In this document: piece by piece, positions 46,850 through 58,802 of the stretch
Numbering within the stretch: the stretch's first letter is position 1
Layout: each line of letters begins with the position of its first letter
Assembly: GCA_029891385.1 (NCBI GenBank)
Contig: CM057232.1
Coordinates: forward strand, 69,775,824-69,839,823
Length of the DNA stretch: 64,000 bases
Source of the DNA: Erythroxylum novogranatense
Lineage: Eukaryota > Streptophyta > Magnoliopsida > Malpighiales > Erythroxylaceae
Direction of reading: 5' to 3'
Made by a program: the position numbers and the translations under genes
The notes under the pieces: generated by a model
Told to the model about the DNA's origin: nothing
The model's database searches: none
Seen by the model: only the letters and a program-made list of their open reading frames with translations

Positions 46850-47690
46850 CACTCCCATCGTGTCTCCTCTCACAATGCGGGCACACCGGCGGAACCTGTC
46901 CAGAACCTCTACCACTACCACTACCAGCCTGTACAAATCACCCTCTCTGTCCAAATCCAGACTGTCTCGAACCTCCCAAGACACAAAGTCCCGCCAGGCG
47001 CTTACTAAAACTCCTGCCAAAGCTGCCCTGACTATCACTTGGTCGCTTACCCCGGGACCCAATCTCAGCCTGTCTCTGTCTCATCAGCTGCTCCACTCTA
47101 ACGGCAGCAGCCCTCAACTCAATGAATGTACCCATATCCGACCGAGCCAACCTGGTACGGATCTCAGTATTGAGGCCATTCTCGAACCTCCGGCACTTAT
47201 CGGCCTCGATCGGGATCATCACAAGGGCATAATCTATCACCATTAAATTTCACCTCATATTCGCCACCGACATCCTACCTCGCTTGATTCGAAACTCCTG
47301 CATCTTCATATCAAGATAGACCTTGGGCATATAATTATCCCTGAAGGCCCTCAGAAAATCAGCCCATGATAGTAAGCAAGGCCTGGTGGTACCGCTCGCA
47401 TGCCTTCCACCACTTATATCTTTGGGCCTGCGCAATGTTGATATCTTGCATAATCGAACCTCTCATCGAGTTCGCATCCATCTGATCAAGACTCTCTCCG
47501 CTCTCCAACCATCCTCGGCCTCGGTGGGTCTCATCGCCATAGAAATCTCTGACCCTTCTTCACAAGAACAAGTCATACCTCCTCTCCCGTCTCACGGGAA
47601 CTCGAGGAGGCAAATCCTCAGTACGAGGCATAGAAGACTCTCTACTCGCTCCCACTGATCCTTGGTCAGCTGGCTGCTCAACCTGATCAC
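46850..47690 (-). pseudogene. gag of A
   Basis: 47250-47435 has SWADFLRAFRDNYMPK and KMQEFRIKRGRMSV; 46938-47243 has CRRFENGLNTEIRTRLA and AAAVRVEQLMRQRQAEI, the retrotransposon gag core. A zinc-knuckle-like CPHCERRHDG can be read near 46870 in another frame and lacks a properly placed last Cys. The upstream part to about 47690 is acidic and disordered. At least two frameshifts are present. Plus-strand ORFs over this region are shadows. Confidence 0.82.
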
Positions 47691-47793
47691 CTAATGCAGA
47701 AGACCTAAAACAAAACAAAAATTCTGATCAGTTCCAATAATTCCATCAAATTCAGACCTAAATTGTTACTACTCCCAAAAGATGTCAAACTAT

Positions 47794-47805
47794 GCTCTGA
47801 TACCA
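47794..47805 (-). other. Met-tRNA primer-binding site of A
   Basis: Plus strand GCTCTGATACCA, i.e. TGGTATCAGAGC in element sense, five bases from the LTR end. Perfect 12-base match to the canonical plant site. Confidence 0.92.
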
Positions 47806-48463
47806 CCAAATGTAGCGCCCCCTTACCATAGGGTATCCACCGGAACACCCGTAGGTCATTCCGATACATATCCTACGACAAGAGACCACTACTGACAACA
47901 ACCACTACACTCCTCATGGCATCACAATCATAAGACAGTAATAAGAAATTGACCACTTTTTAAAACCACATTGGATTTCATTTCATCCACTTAAAACTCA
48001 GTAATTTACAAACTGTCAATATGTTTAGTTTACATATGCTCCAAAACACTACTCACTAAATGACATACTGTAATGTACAACAAACAGATCTAACTATAAG
48101 TCTCCAAAAGAAAGCCCACCGACCGACCTTTGAGCCATCGCTTCTCTCGCCAATTCACGAGATACTACTCTACGGTCCTGAGGAGCTATCTGCCTATGCT
48201 TAGGCACGAAAAATAAATTGCAATTTTGGATGAGTTTGCGAACTCAATGAGAAACCATCATCGATGGTTCTCCCAATTCATGCATCACATAAGCATGATA
48301 CAATACTCATTCAATAATTATACAAAACACACGATTGAAACAATCACAAGACACTTATACATGATACGCACTACGAGCGATTGTATAAAGAACCACCAAA
48401 ACATTTCCAAATATTCATCCGAAGATGCAATGCACATGTGACTCTTTTCGATTCATTTCAAGA

Positions 48464-48593
48464 TTGTGACCGAGCGCATAACAAAGGATCAAGATAGACG
48501 GTTCAGGGAGAATTATCTCCCATCGAGCTCGAGGCTCGGTTCAGTATATCGAGCTCTAGGCTCGGTTCAGTACAGTGGCGTCTCGGTTCACAA
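48464..48593. other. hairpin array with closing stem (A right)
   Basis: TTGTGACCGAG (48464-48474) pairs with CTCGGTTCACAA (48582-48593) with one bulged base. Inside are CGAGCT-CGA-GGCTCG (48524-48538) and CGAGCT-CTA-GGCTCG (48550-48564), each with one T-G pair. It is equivalent in position to the S and B arrays but has different stems and only two units. Confidence 0.75.
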
Positions 48594-48726
48594 CTTTCCT
48601 TTTAACAGTGGGATGCATTTGTGCATGAATGCACATGTTCCATAGCGATAAACATGATAATACACACCCAAATATTCAATCCAATTGAGCGGTTGCCTCA
48701 TGTAAAGCACAGTCAGTAATGCCACA

Positions 48727-48846
48727 TATAATCCACGTAATCCCCGTAGGGCAATCAAATCACAGTTATAATCCACGTAATCTCCGTAGGGCAATCAAAT
48801 CACAGTTATAATCCACGTAATCCCCGTAGGGCAATCAAATCACAGT
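48727..48846. repeat. 3 x 40-bp tandem repeat in A LTR
   Basis: Unit TATAATCCACGTAATCCCCG followed by TAGGGCAATCAAATCACAGT. The left LTR has only two units (40339-40412). Confidence 0.9.
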
Positions 48847-51648
48847 AAACACATAGATTGGAATAACCAACTAGGTTACTCACCTAATAACTTCCACGCT
48901 AGCGCCGGGAAGTCTCTGCCAAGTCTGTGGAATGACGGTCCACTTGAGCCTCTATAGCAAGTTAAATGAATAACCAATACCATTGGTATAAATGACTAAA
49001 CAATGCACATGAAATCAGTCAAATGTGTATTATGCATGTTCATGGCATCCCGGCCCTAATTCAATATTTCCCCATAATAAAATTTTATTAAAATTAGAAA
49101 TCCATAGGCACCGACGGTCATGCAATTCGGACCTCTATAGGTCCCCAATTAAATAAAACGATGATTCACCGCCTGCTACCCAAGGCTACGTCAAATTCCG
49201 CCTAAAATCCCGAATCTCTCGAGAAAATGAAATTAAATATTCGATGAATCCGATGCCTCAAGAATCAGGTCAATCGGACGTCGGACGGAAAAGTTATTCA
49301 CGAAAGAAACCAAAACTCAACAATTTATATTTTTATATATAACCCTTATTTTCCCCTTTATTTACTGATTTCCAACTAACCTTCCAACACCCATAACTCT
49401 TTTTACACATTTCTGAAAAATGCAAACTATACCTTGTTGGAAAGCTTATGAAAATCTCTACAATTCTCAAGAAGACCATAAAAATCAATTCCAACCCTAA
49501 GGGTGTCAAATATCCCATCAAACCTTCTGCCTACTCAATTTCCATTAACACAGGGCAGTACATTGACAATTTCATAACTCACTGATTCTTCAGAAATAAA
49601 TTACCAAAAAAATATGGTCAATAAGTTCACAATGTCCTCAACAACTTTCATGAACAATCCAAAATCAAATTCTATTGCTAAACAAGTCAATTAACTCATC
49701 TAATGTTACTGTCCCTGAAATCCTCCAATTTGGGCAGTAACCTTATAACAAGCATAACTCCCTGTATACAAGTCAGTAAAATCCGAACTTTATATCCCTG
49801 AAAATATAACATCTCAAACTTCAATTTTCATGAAGCACTCATCATCCAATTCGATCTCTATCAATTTCAAAACTGTTATGGAAGCTACTTTTATGATCAG
49901 CCATTCATAACCTGATGGAGGGTCAATTTTTGAAAAATCATAACTCCCAATTCTGACTTCTAAAAATTACTCACCGTATATCATTTTCAAGGTAATCTCT
50001 TCCTCTACAATTCTTCAGAAGCTCACTCACACCAATTCAGTCCACATAAAATGTTAAAATTGCCTTCAATCAGTAAACTCACAAAATCACACTTAAGCTA
50101 GGTTTCATCCAAAATGCTCAAAACCAGTCATTAGTAATCAATTCATATCTCCCAATATACAATTCTAAAAATAGAAAGATCAGTAGAAATGGAAAGATAA
50201 TTCAATATTCTACAACTTCCATAAAGACCATTTTCCCTAATTCCATCTCAATTAATTCTTAAAAATCAACAAAGTTCATATGTTGTGGTTTCGGTTACTG
50301 TTCACAGGCAATGGAACAGTAACTTTCCATGCAAAAATTCACCCTTCTATCATTGAAATTCAACAACACCTATTTCACCCTAAATTGAAGCCAAAATTCC
50401 AAAGTTTCAGTGGCCACTAACCTTACCTCATTTTCATTTCTACACAATAAGTTATGAATAAATCAGTAACATCAATTTCAACCCTAACTTTCCAAATTTA
50501 ATGTTAACCTTCGTTCTAACATTTCCAATGCCTTTTTCACATCACTAGACATCCAAATAAATACAAATTAAATATTACTACAGTCATGCATATACTAGGG
50601 CTAATACTGAAAAATTGGCAGCATTAAATTCCTCAATTCATATACTCAAATAATCATCCATACTCAACTCAAAATCAAACCATATCATTAATTTCAATAC
50701 ATCTTCACCTAGCCTCATACTCATTTCTTCAAATCATAATAATCATCACTTTAATGCCTACATGAACCTAATACATGCTTTAAACCCTTTTATTAATCAC
50801 TCCTCACTATCATGGCATTTAATTCCTTATGCAAATCTCATTTAAAACTCAAACCTTAAATGAAAACTTACAAATACAAAACCTCCTTCAAGCTTCAACT
50901 TCTAACTTCTAACTTCTACACCAAAGTACCAACCTCCTTTCCTTCCCAAGCATGTACCAAACTCATCTTCTAGCTTTGATGGATTAAGAGATGGTAGCTT
51001 AAAGTTACAAAGAAAGATGAGAAAAGGAGCAAAATTCGATGGTTTAAATAGAGAGTTTTGTGTTGTGTGTTTTCGGATGAGTTTACAAAGCCTAAACAAT
51101 TTCATCCTTTCCTTTAAACACACTCATCCGAGAACAATGAGAGGGTGCATTTAATGTGACCTTTTCATGGCATAATTTGATTGGTTTCTTTTATTTGAAA
51201 AGTCAAAATATCAATTCTTTAGTCCATCTAAAATTTTACTCCATTTAACTCCAATGACCCTACTTTCATCCCAAAATAAAATACCCAATATTACGGTGCC
51301 AATGGGTAGCAATTTTGCTACCAAAATTGACCGATTCGCCACTTGGCAATTTTTCCGTCCGAAATTGTCTCCTAAAAATCCAGAAAATTCCTAAAATCCC
51401 TAAAATGTAAAACAATTTCGACGCCTCAAATAATTTTCCAAACTCAATTACTCCATTAATTTCACACAGAAGTTCCATTTAAAACCTAAGCCGGAAAATG
51501 TCATGAATGCATGTATACTATGTGCAAGTGCAACCAATCAGTAATTATTGAGGCTATATGTTGTATGTGCATGTCGAGATATAATTTAATATCCCGAACC
51601 CGTCCTAATTACCAAAATACCCTTTCCTATAGGAGAGGGGATGTTACA

Positions 51649-52141
51649 CCGCAGATCATATTGCAGAAGAAGTGCGAAAAATTGATGAAGCATGCATTCC
51701 TGCACAAGACCCAGATCAAGCGAGCTGTAGCCATACAAATCATGCGGAAGACTGTCCAGTAGGGGGAAGTATAAAAACAGGAACATTTACTGAGTTCCTT
51801 GTTCGACAGTTCTTCAGATTAGCCCTTTGTCTAATACATCGCCCATCGAAGAACATGCCCTATCCTGCAAGGAAGGCAGGTTGTTGATGCCGCCGTTCCT
51901 TTTGATCTAAATCTTCCCGAAGTTGCAACATTCATTCGTCCACCGACTTTTGAGATTAATGAAGACTACACTCCATCCTCGATGCCTATACTACTACAAT
52001 TCCTTTCGCTCCTCCATCGCCAGCGATCGCCTCTTCGTCGATGAAGTCAATAGATTACGTGGTGAACTCAATGGCATGAAGGAGACGGTGAATGATCTAA
52101 AGAAGATGATAGCAGAACTGCTGAAGAACCAGAATCGATAA
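51649..52141 (+). pseudogene. env-like region of copia D, 3' end
   Basis: Continues D after the A insertion: an open stretch with ADHIAEEVRKIDEAC, then at 51923-52141 a C-terminus with LFVDEVNRLRGELNGMKETV and NDLKKMIAELLKNQN, a clear heptad coiled coil. The env-like ORF of element C also ends in a coiled coil, so the two regions are analogous. Confidence 0.65.
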
Positions 52142-52159
52142 TCATTTTTGATTATAACA

Positions 52160-52332
52160 AATAGGGGGAGAGCAGGAAAAGAAGAAAATAATCAGAAGAG
52201 GAGAGGATGTTCAGATGAAGAAGGTGTGACCACAACAGAAGAAGACAGGAAGAAGATAAGTTTTTGCATTTTTTTGTTTTGTTTTCTTTTCTTTTCTTGT
52301 ATGTAATTTGTTATATTCAAAAAGGGGGAGAT
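52160..52332 (+). other. duplicated polypurine tracts of D
   Basis: AAATAGGGGGAGAG at about 52160-52173 and AAAAAGGGGGAGAT at 52319-52332, the latter directly before the 3' LTR. The same doubling is seen in element C. Confidence 0.75.
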
Positions 52333-53242
52333 TGTTAAGCCAAAATGACTTTACATAAAAATGATTTTGATGTATAACAAACATAGTGAGATCAAATACA
52401 AGAAAAACAAAAGCGATCATAGACGATATCTGAGCGAATTCGAGACAGATTTAAGATGACGATATCTGAGGCGAAGTTGACACAGACTAAGTTGAAAAAG
52501 TCAGATGCAGACGCACACAAACAAATCAAAACACAGACGAAGTTTGTCAAAGTAAAAAATCAACACAGACGCAGATGACACAAGACAATAAAAGACGCAG
52601 ACGCAGACGCAGAAAAGAAACATACGCAGGAGTCAGTTCGAGTTAGTTACAAAACTCAATCGATTAACTGCTTTTTAAAGATTCAAGATTCAAGAATCAA
52701 GCGATTAGAAACGAAGGCTATAAATACAAGTCGAAGTCGAAATCAAGTGCTTCTTTGCTTTGAGAAAAATTACACAAAGAAAAAAGCGATTAAGTGCGAA
52801 TTAGTGAGCGTTATCCTTCATATGAGTGTTCAAATATTTCAAAAGAAAAGTTATGCAGATAGCTGCGCAGAGGTTAAGTGTGAAAGAATCTGGTTGTAGA
52901 GATCTCAAGAGGCTCGTGAAAGAATATCATAACGTTTGAAGAGATAGTGAAATCTCGGAAGAAACTCGAGGATCGGGCGTAGCCCACTATTTGGGGTGAA
53001 CCAGATAAATCTGCGTGTCTACTACTCTCACTCTCTATCTCACTTTTAGTTTCAAAGTTGATCTTTATTTACTATTCATATACTTAGCATTGAAAAGTTT
53101 GATCAATCAGATTAATAAGAATTCAGAAGAATCTTAATTCTAACAAGTAATTAAAAAGATATTCAAAAGGAGAATACACATTCAACCCCCTTCTCGTGCA
53201 TTCTATTGTGTTTTTAAGTCAGATTAACGTGTGATTCACTTC
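52333..53242 (+). repeat. 3' LTR of copia D
   Basis: TGTTAAGCCAAAATGAC...GTGATTCACTTC; TATAAATA at 52719-52726; AGACGC repeats in U3. The last A of the LTR seems lost or changed. Confidence 0.88.
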
Positions 53243-53379
53243 GCCACACGTAGGATTTATCCTCGTGCGACTCGATCGGGATCGCTTACCACGATCTGCA
53301 ACGACCGACTCAAATGCATGCAACTTGACCTATGTTTGATCGTGCCCAGATACAATCGATTGCCGGGCTCGATATTAAA
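53243..53379 (-). other. 5' leader remnant of element B with primer site
   Basis: 137 bp between the D insertion and B's 5' LTR. The bases next to the LTR, read on the minus strand, are TTTAATATCGAGCCCGGCA, resembling a Met-tRNA site with two or three changes or deletions. Confidence 0.6.
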
Positions 53380-56300
53380 TGTAGCACCACACTCCCGTGA
53401 GACCCAACCCGACATCGACGGTGATATCCGAGCCCACGACCATGAGGGTGGTATGTTAGAGCGATCAATGCGGTTTAAAACTCATTATGATATTTTCTTT
53501 TGAAAACAAATCAAGTCTTGCGGAAATAATAAGCGATTCGGGCCGTGATACGAAAACCCTTTTCACCATACACTTTATCAAAGATCACATTTCAAAACAA
53601 TATTTATCAATTAGGGCCCTCAAACAATTCATACTATTTTATGAAATATAAATTTACATAATTCAAAATGACACAAATGCGACGTGAACCGATCCCGACT
53701 TCAAACACCGACTCTCTTGCGGAATCATACTCTGCTCCACTAACGGGTACTCTTCAATACCGAAAAATAATTGCAATGTTGGGTGAGTTTGCGAACTCGG
53801 TGAGAAACCATCATCGATGGTTCACCCAACTCATGCATACACAAATCATATACACATAATCACACAATAACATTTACAGAAATATCACATGCAATTCCAT
53901 CATTCACATTTCGCAGTCAATCATATACATATGCAATGCGCATGTGACACTTCCATTTTCTTACGGTGTTGTGACCGAGCGCCTATCATTGACCAATATT
54001 CAATAGACGCGACTAGGGAGTAGGAGAGCCCTCAGGGTATGCACTAACTCCCCTCAAGCTCGAAGCTCGGGATTACGTTGGGCTTGAAGCCCTGATCATT
54101 GAGCCTGTGGCTCTAACAAATATGTTAGGCTTGAGGCCCTGATTGCGTTGAGCTTTAAGCTCTGAAAATCGTTGGCTGCTCCGGTCACAACCGTCATTAT
54201 CTGATCATGGCATTATGCATGAATGCACATGTTCCAATTTCCATTTACAGTCATATACATTTCAATTTCAGTTCCCCTTTTCCTTCGGACTTTCAGCCCG
54301 GTAATTCAGTCATATTCATTGATGCATTCGTAGCCATGTACACACAATAGCACTTCAATATCACCTATTCAATATTTCAGACACCCATGGTCCGAAATCA
54401 ATCAAATCAGACACACATAATCCTTCCTTATGTCTCCACATGGCATAGGTGCATAATATTAAACACATAAGGTTGAGAAACCAACTAGGTTACTCACCTA
54501 TTACTTTCGAGCTAATGCTGGGAAGTCTCTGCTACATCGGTCGATCGACGCTCCAGTTGGGCCTCTATAAGAATCAGAGAATAAAACGATCACTAATTGT
54601 TCAATCCGAACTAGTAATGATGCACATGTAGGTGTAAAATGCATGTTCATGATATTCCCGGCCCTAATCCCATTTTTTTCCATCATAAACTCCGTCTAAA
54701 AATTAGAAACCTAATAGCGCTGACTGTACGCAAATCGGACCTCTATAGGTTCCCAATTAATTAAAACAGTGACTAAACAGACCTTTACCCGGACCCACGT
54801 CAATTTTCCGTCCAAAAATTCTCAATCTCTCAGAAAATGAAATTAAATATTCTATGAATCCGATGCCTCAAGAATCAGGTCAATCGGATGTCGGACGGAA
54901 AAGTTATTCCTAAAAGAACACAAAAAGCAATTAAAACAATTCTTATATATATATATATATAAGCCCTTATTTCCTTCTCCTTTTTCCCTTTTTCCTGTTT
55001 AACATTCTAACTAGCATATCTCTTTACACACAATTCAGAAAATTACAATCCATACCTCGTTGGAAAGATCATGAAACCCTATACAAGTTTCATGAAAACC
55101 ATAAAAATCACATTTACCCCTAAGGGTGTCAAAATTCAATTGAAACTTCTGCCCATTCAATACCTCTTAAAACAGAACAGTATTTGTAAATTCAGTAACT
55201 TTCATTATCTTCAGTCAAAAATTACACACTAAATATGTTCAGAAAGATCACAATGTGATCTACAACTTTCATGAACAATATGAAATCAAATTCAATGGCT
55301 AACTAGGTCAAACAATTCAGTGAATGCTGCTGCCCCTGAAAAATACTCAATCTGGACAGTAATTATTAAAACAGTATAACTCCTTGTACACATGTCAATA
55401 AAATCACTACCTCATATCACTGGAAAGATAAAACAGAGTACTACACTTCTCATGAAGGGCGTCAAAGCCAATTCCATCATTAACAATTTCAAACTTGTCA
55501 TGCAAGTTTCTGCTGATCAGGGCAGTTAATAATCTAATGCAGGTTCAGTGTTTGAAATTTCATAACTCTCAAATATGGTCTCCAAAAATTACATTATATA
55601 TACCTTTTTTGAAGATAATTGTTTCCTCTACAACTATTCAGAAGACCATTTAAGCCAATTCAATTCACAGAAATTGCTAAAATTGCTTCCATTCAGAATG
55701 CTCACAAAACTAACATTTCAGCTAGGTTTCACCAAATTGCATTGTTCCAGTCAACAGTCATCAGTTCATATCTCACAATATACAAATCGAAAATTTTCAA
55801 AATTAGTGGAATTGGAAAGCTAACAATACAGGCTGAAACTTTCATTTAGACCATTTTCTCTAATTCCTTCTCAATTAATTTAGAAAAATCAGCAAAACTC
55901 TTAGGTCATCAATCCAGATACTGTTTACCTAGGTCAAAACAGTAACTTTCCAAGCAAAAATTCAACCTCTTAAGGTTAAAATTAGACAACACCTATTTCA
56001 CAGAAAAATGTAGCCAACAACCCAAAGTTTAATTGGGCACAAACCTCGACTCATTTTCATAACCACACAATGAGTTATGTTCAAAACAGTACAGTGGGTC
56101 AAAATCCATTTTCCAGCTTTCATCTTCAACCTACACTTCCTATCATGCCAATTGAACTTCTACTACCATAAGCATCTCAATGGGACACAAGATCAGTCCC
56201 TATATCAATCATACATTCACTAGGAAAACCTATCTCAATTTGGCAGCACCTACCTCTTAAATTCCATACAAGATTAATCATTAATATTCAATTCAAAAAT

Positions 56301-57298
56301 CAAGCTACAACACTTCACTTATACTACTTCATCCAACCCTGCTCAAACCTCACCTTCTACCCACCAATTCCACCTATACTTTTCATCAAATTAAGGCATC
56401 AATAAGCACAATAAATGCTCCATAATTCCCATTACATGCATACAATAACCATGATTCATTAACTACATAATTAAAGCATAACTAAAGCTTAACAATAGAA
56501 CTTACCTAATTAGCTTCCAATCTTCAATTCTTAACTTCACCAATAACTTTATTTTCTCTCCTTTCTACTCTTCATGTACGGTTATCCCATGGTAAGGAGG
56601 GAAAAGGTTTAAGCTTAGAAGTATGCAAGGAAGGACAAAGAAAGTAGCAATTAAATGAAACAAATGAAGAAAATCGATGAGAAGGAAAGGAGAAGGAGTT
56701 ATTCGGATGAAGCAAAGCCAAAAGAGCAACCATCCAATTTTCACTCTACAAACATAGAAGAGTCGAGAATCAGCCACCTAAGACAAGCATTAAATGCTTT
56801 GACACTTTATCACTTAAGAATGAGACAAATTAATTTAATAACCTTTGATAAAATAATCCAAATAAATTAAATCTACAACGTATTTCCAAGGGTCTCAATT
56901 ATAATTCCAAAATAATGTACCCAATATTGTAGTGCCACTGGATAGCAAATTTTTGCTACCGAAAATCAACCGGTTCGCAACTTGGCGATTTTTTTTCCGG
57001 TCCGGGAATATTCTCTGGAAAATTTCAGAAAATTTTCTATAATTCTCATAAAATGTAAGACACACAAAAACTCAGTCCGATAAATTTTTCAAAGACAATT
57101 CCCACATTAATCACAATAAAATGCCATTTAGGCCCAATACCGGGAAATAATCATGAATGCATGTACAGATATTTTTCATGTGCAAAAATTCACTGTTTGT
57201 CAATACCAGTATGCATAAAAATGTCAAATCAGTCCTAATCATGGTCACCCCTAGCCAAATGACTATTTTACCCTTCCCATCGAGGGTGGGATGTTACA
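53380..57298 (-). repeat. 5' LTR of element B (right copy)
   Basis: Sister of 24246-28162. From 53380 to about 53770 it has many small losses and changes relative to the left copy; after that the two are nearly identical. Contains hairpin II (53806-53822), the array (53968-54191), TATA (about 54943-54962) and modules (about 55040-55870). Confidence 0.92.
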
Positions 57299-58802
57299 AC
57301 GAAAATGACTGGAGGCAAGCCTACATCAACGCAAAAGCGATGAAGCTAATCTATTGTGCTCTCACAGTCGAGGAAAGAAACCGAGTTAATTCTTGTACCA
57401 GCGCTAAAGAAATGTGGGAAAGGCTTCGCATCACCCATGAAGGAACCAACCAAGTCCGGGAAACACAGATCAATATGCTTCTCCATGACTATGAAATGTT
57501 TGTCATGAAGGAAGGTGAGTCTATTTCCACTATGTTTGATCGTTTTGCAGAAATCATTAATGGATTAGGCAACCTTGGAAAGCATATGACGGATAGCGAG
57601 AAGGTAAAGAAAATTCTTCGATCACTACCAAAAGAGTGGGATTCACAAGTCACTGCCATTATGGAATCCAAGGATCTAAATCATTTGGAATTCAACGCCT
57701 TGGTGGGATCACTCATCAACTATGAGATCATCCTCAAAACCAGAGGAGGTAGAGGTAAGTCACAAAAGTCAATTGCTTTAAAGCTAACACTTCTTTTGTT
57801 GATGAAAGTGATGAAGAAATAGATGAAGAAGAGGATGATGAAGAAATGGCAATGTACGCTAGAAATTTAAGGAAGTTCAAGGGACTTCTCAAAAATCGGA
57901 GGAAAGAATTAAATGGAGAAAGACATGGAGAAAGAAAGAGGTTTGCCGCGGAAAGAAAATCAAAAGGATATGATGAAAAGAAAAGCAATGAGGAATGTTG
58001 GAAATGTGGAAAGAAGGGACACCATGCAAGAGAATGCAAGAGTACATCTACCACATCAAACTTCCAGAAAAGTGACAAATACGATAAAGAAAAAAAGAAA
58101 ACTAGCCTAGTAACTACTTGGAGTGACGATGAGGAAGCATACCTAAGCAATGATGAAAACAACTTGGCGCTTATGGCAAATAGCTCATCAATTGATGATG
58201 AAAATGCGGTAACTTCCAATGACCAAGATCTAAGAGATTCTTTTGATGCTTTACAAGCTGATTTTGAAGAAGCTATTGAGATTAACAAAAAATTAAGAAA
58301 GAAAATACGAGAATTGGTTGCTGAAAATAATGCCTTACATGAGACTATTGATGATTTAGATAGTCCAAAGGAAGATCATTCTGTATGCCTTGTTGAAAAA
58401 GAAAATCTTATTTGTGAGCTTGATAGACTTAGAAAAGAATTTTCGTATGTGGTTGGAAAATTTACGAATGGAAACGAAAAGTTTGAAAAATTGTTATCGT
58501 TGCAAAGATATTCAATTTCTAAACATGGACTAGGATATGATCCTTTTGATAGAGATTGTTCGTTAATTTCCAAATTTAATAAGGATGGAAAAATCGTTCA
58601 ATGTGCTAGATGCTTGAAAGATGGTCATATAGAAATTGTATGCAAAAGTACTAGAAGATATGTTAAGGTTAAGAAAATTTGGGTGATTAAAGGCACAACA
58701 CTACCTAATGTGGTTTATATGGCTAACCAAAATGGACCCAAAATGGCTTGGGTACCTATAAGAAGAAAGAACGTTGATATTGTAGGTACAAGCAAGGGAT
58801 GA
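57299..58802 (+). pseudogene. gag of copia C, C-terminal part
   Basis: 57303-57770 is the UBN2-type gag core: AYINAKAMKLIYCALTVEE, RITHEGTNQVRETQINML and DRFAEIINGLGNL. A one-base loss near 57783 shifts the frame. Then come an acidic DESDEEIDEEEDDEE stretch, the zinc knuckle CWKCGKKGHHAREC (57996-58037), a long coiled coil (about 58200-58420), a second Cys-rich motif CARCLKDGHIEIVC (about 58600) and KKIWV..KG. The stop is at 58800-58802. It is largely preserved, unlike the gag of D. Confidence 0.9.

Larger units (their letters stand above)
39428..51648 (-). mobile_element. Ty3/gypsy chromovirus A (Tekay/Del-like), innermost
   Basis: Complete structure on the minus strand: 5' LTR 47811-51648, Met-tRNA primer site 47794-47805, gag, RT, RNase H, integrase, chromodomain-like tail, polypurine tract, 3' LTR 39428-43202. 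LTRs of 3.8 kb and the C-terminal chromodomain-like motif fit the Tekay/Del clade. No perfect target duplication is seen (left TCAGA, right CCGCA). It lies in the env-like region of copia D. As the innermost element it should be the youngest, yet its frames are badly broken. Confidence 0.92.
47811..51648 (-). repeat. 5' LTR of chromovirus A (right copy)
   Basis: TGTAGCGCCC...GGGATGTTACA, 3838 bp. Contains hairpin II (48253-48269), the two-hairpin array (48464-48593), three 40-bp repeats (48727-48846), a TATA run (about 49325-49343) and modules at about 49425-50240. Confidence 0.93.
31690..53242 (+). mobile_element. copia element D (SIRE/Maximus-like), nested in B
   Basis: 5' LTR 31690-32665, primer site, gag, protease, integrase, RT, RNase H, env-like region, polypurine tract and 3' LTR 52333-53242. 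It lies between the LTRs of B, only 137 bp from B's right-hand LTR. The env-like region is itself split by chromovirus A (39428-51648). No clear target duplication is visible (left GTTTA; right GCCAC). Almost every domain is frameshifted, some of it perhaps consensus error. Confidence 0.88.
24246..57298 (-). mobile_element. non-autonomous gypsy-type element B, LARD-like
   Basis: Two nearly identical LTRs of 3.92 kb (24246-28162 and 53380-57298) in the same orientation enclose 28163-53379. After removing the nested copia D (31690-53242), B has only about 3.7 kb of internal DNA with no recognisable gag or pol. The flanks are ACGAC on the left and ACGAA on the right, a 4-of-5 target duplication within C's gag. 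LTR ends, structured leader and the polypurine junction match chromovirus A, so an A-type element probably mobilised it. LARDs (long LTRs, about 3.5 kb non-coding internal DNA) are a known plant class with this layout. Confidence 0.85.

Noticed and set aside
46480..47246. Plus-strand ORFs of up to 243 codons
   Set aside because: Antisense to the gag region of A, which has clear gag motifs on the minus strand.
48727..48846. CRISPR-like 40-bp repeats
   Set aside because: Perfect head-to-tail tandem units without spacers.
31690..53242. Target duplication for copia D
   Set aside because: Left flank GTTTA and right flank GCCAC do not match; ACATG/ACACG near the ends is not adjacent to the LTRs.
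57157..57300. Gag start at 57157
   Set aside because: The first 47 codons are LTR sequence of B; the true gag resumes after the target duplication at 57299-57303.
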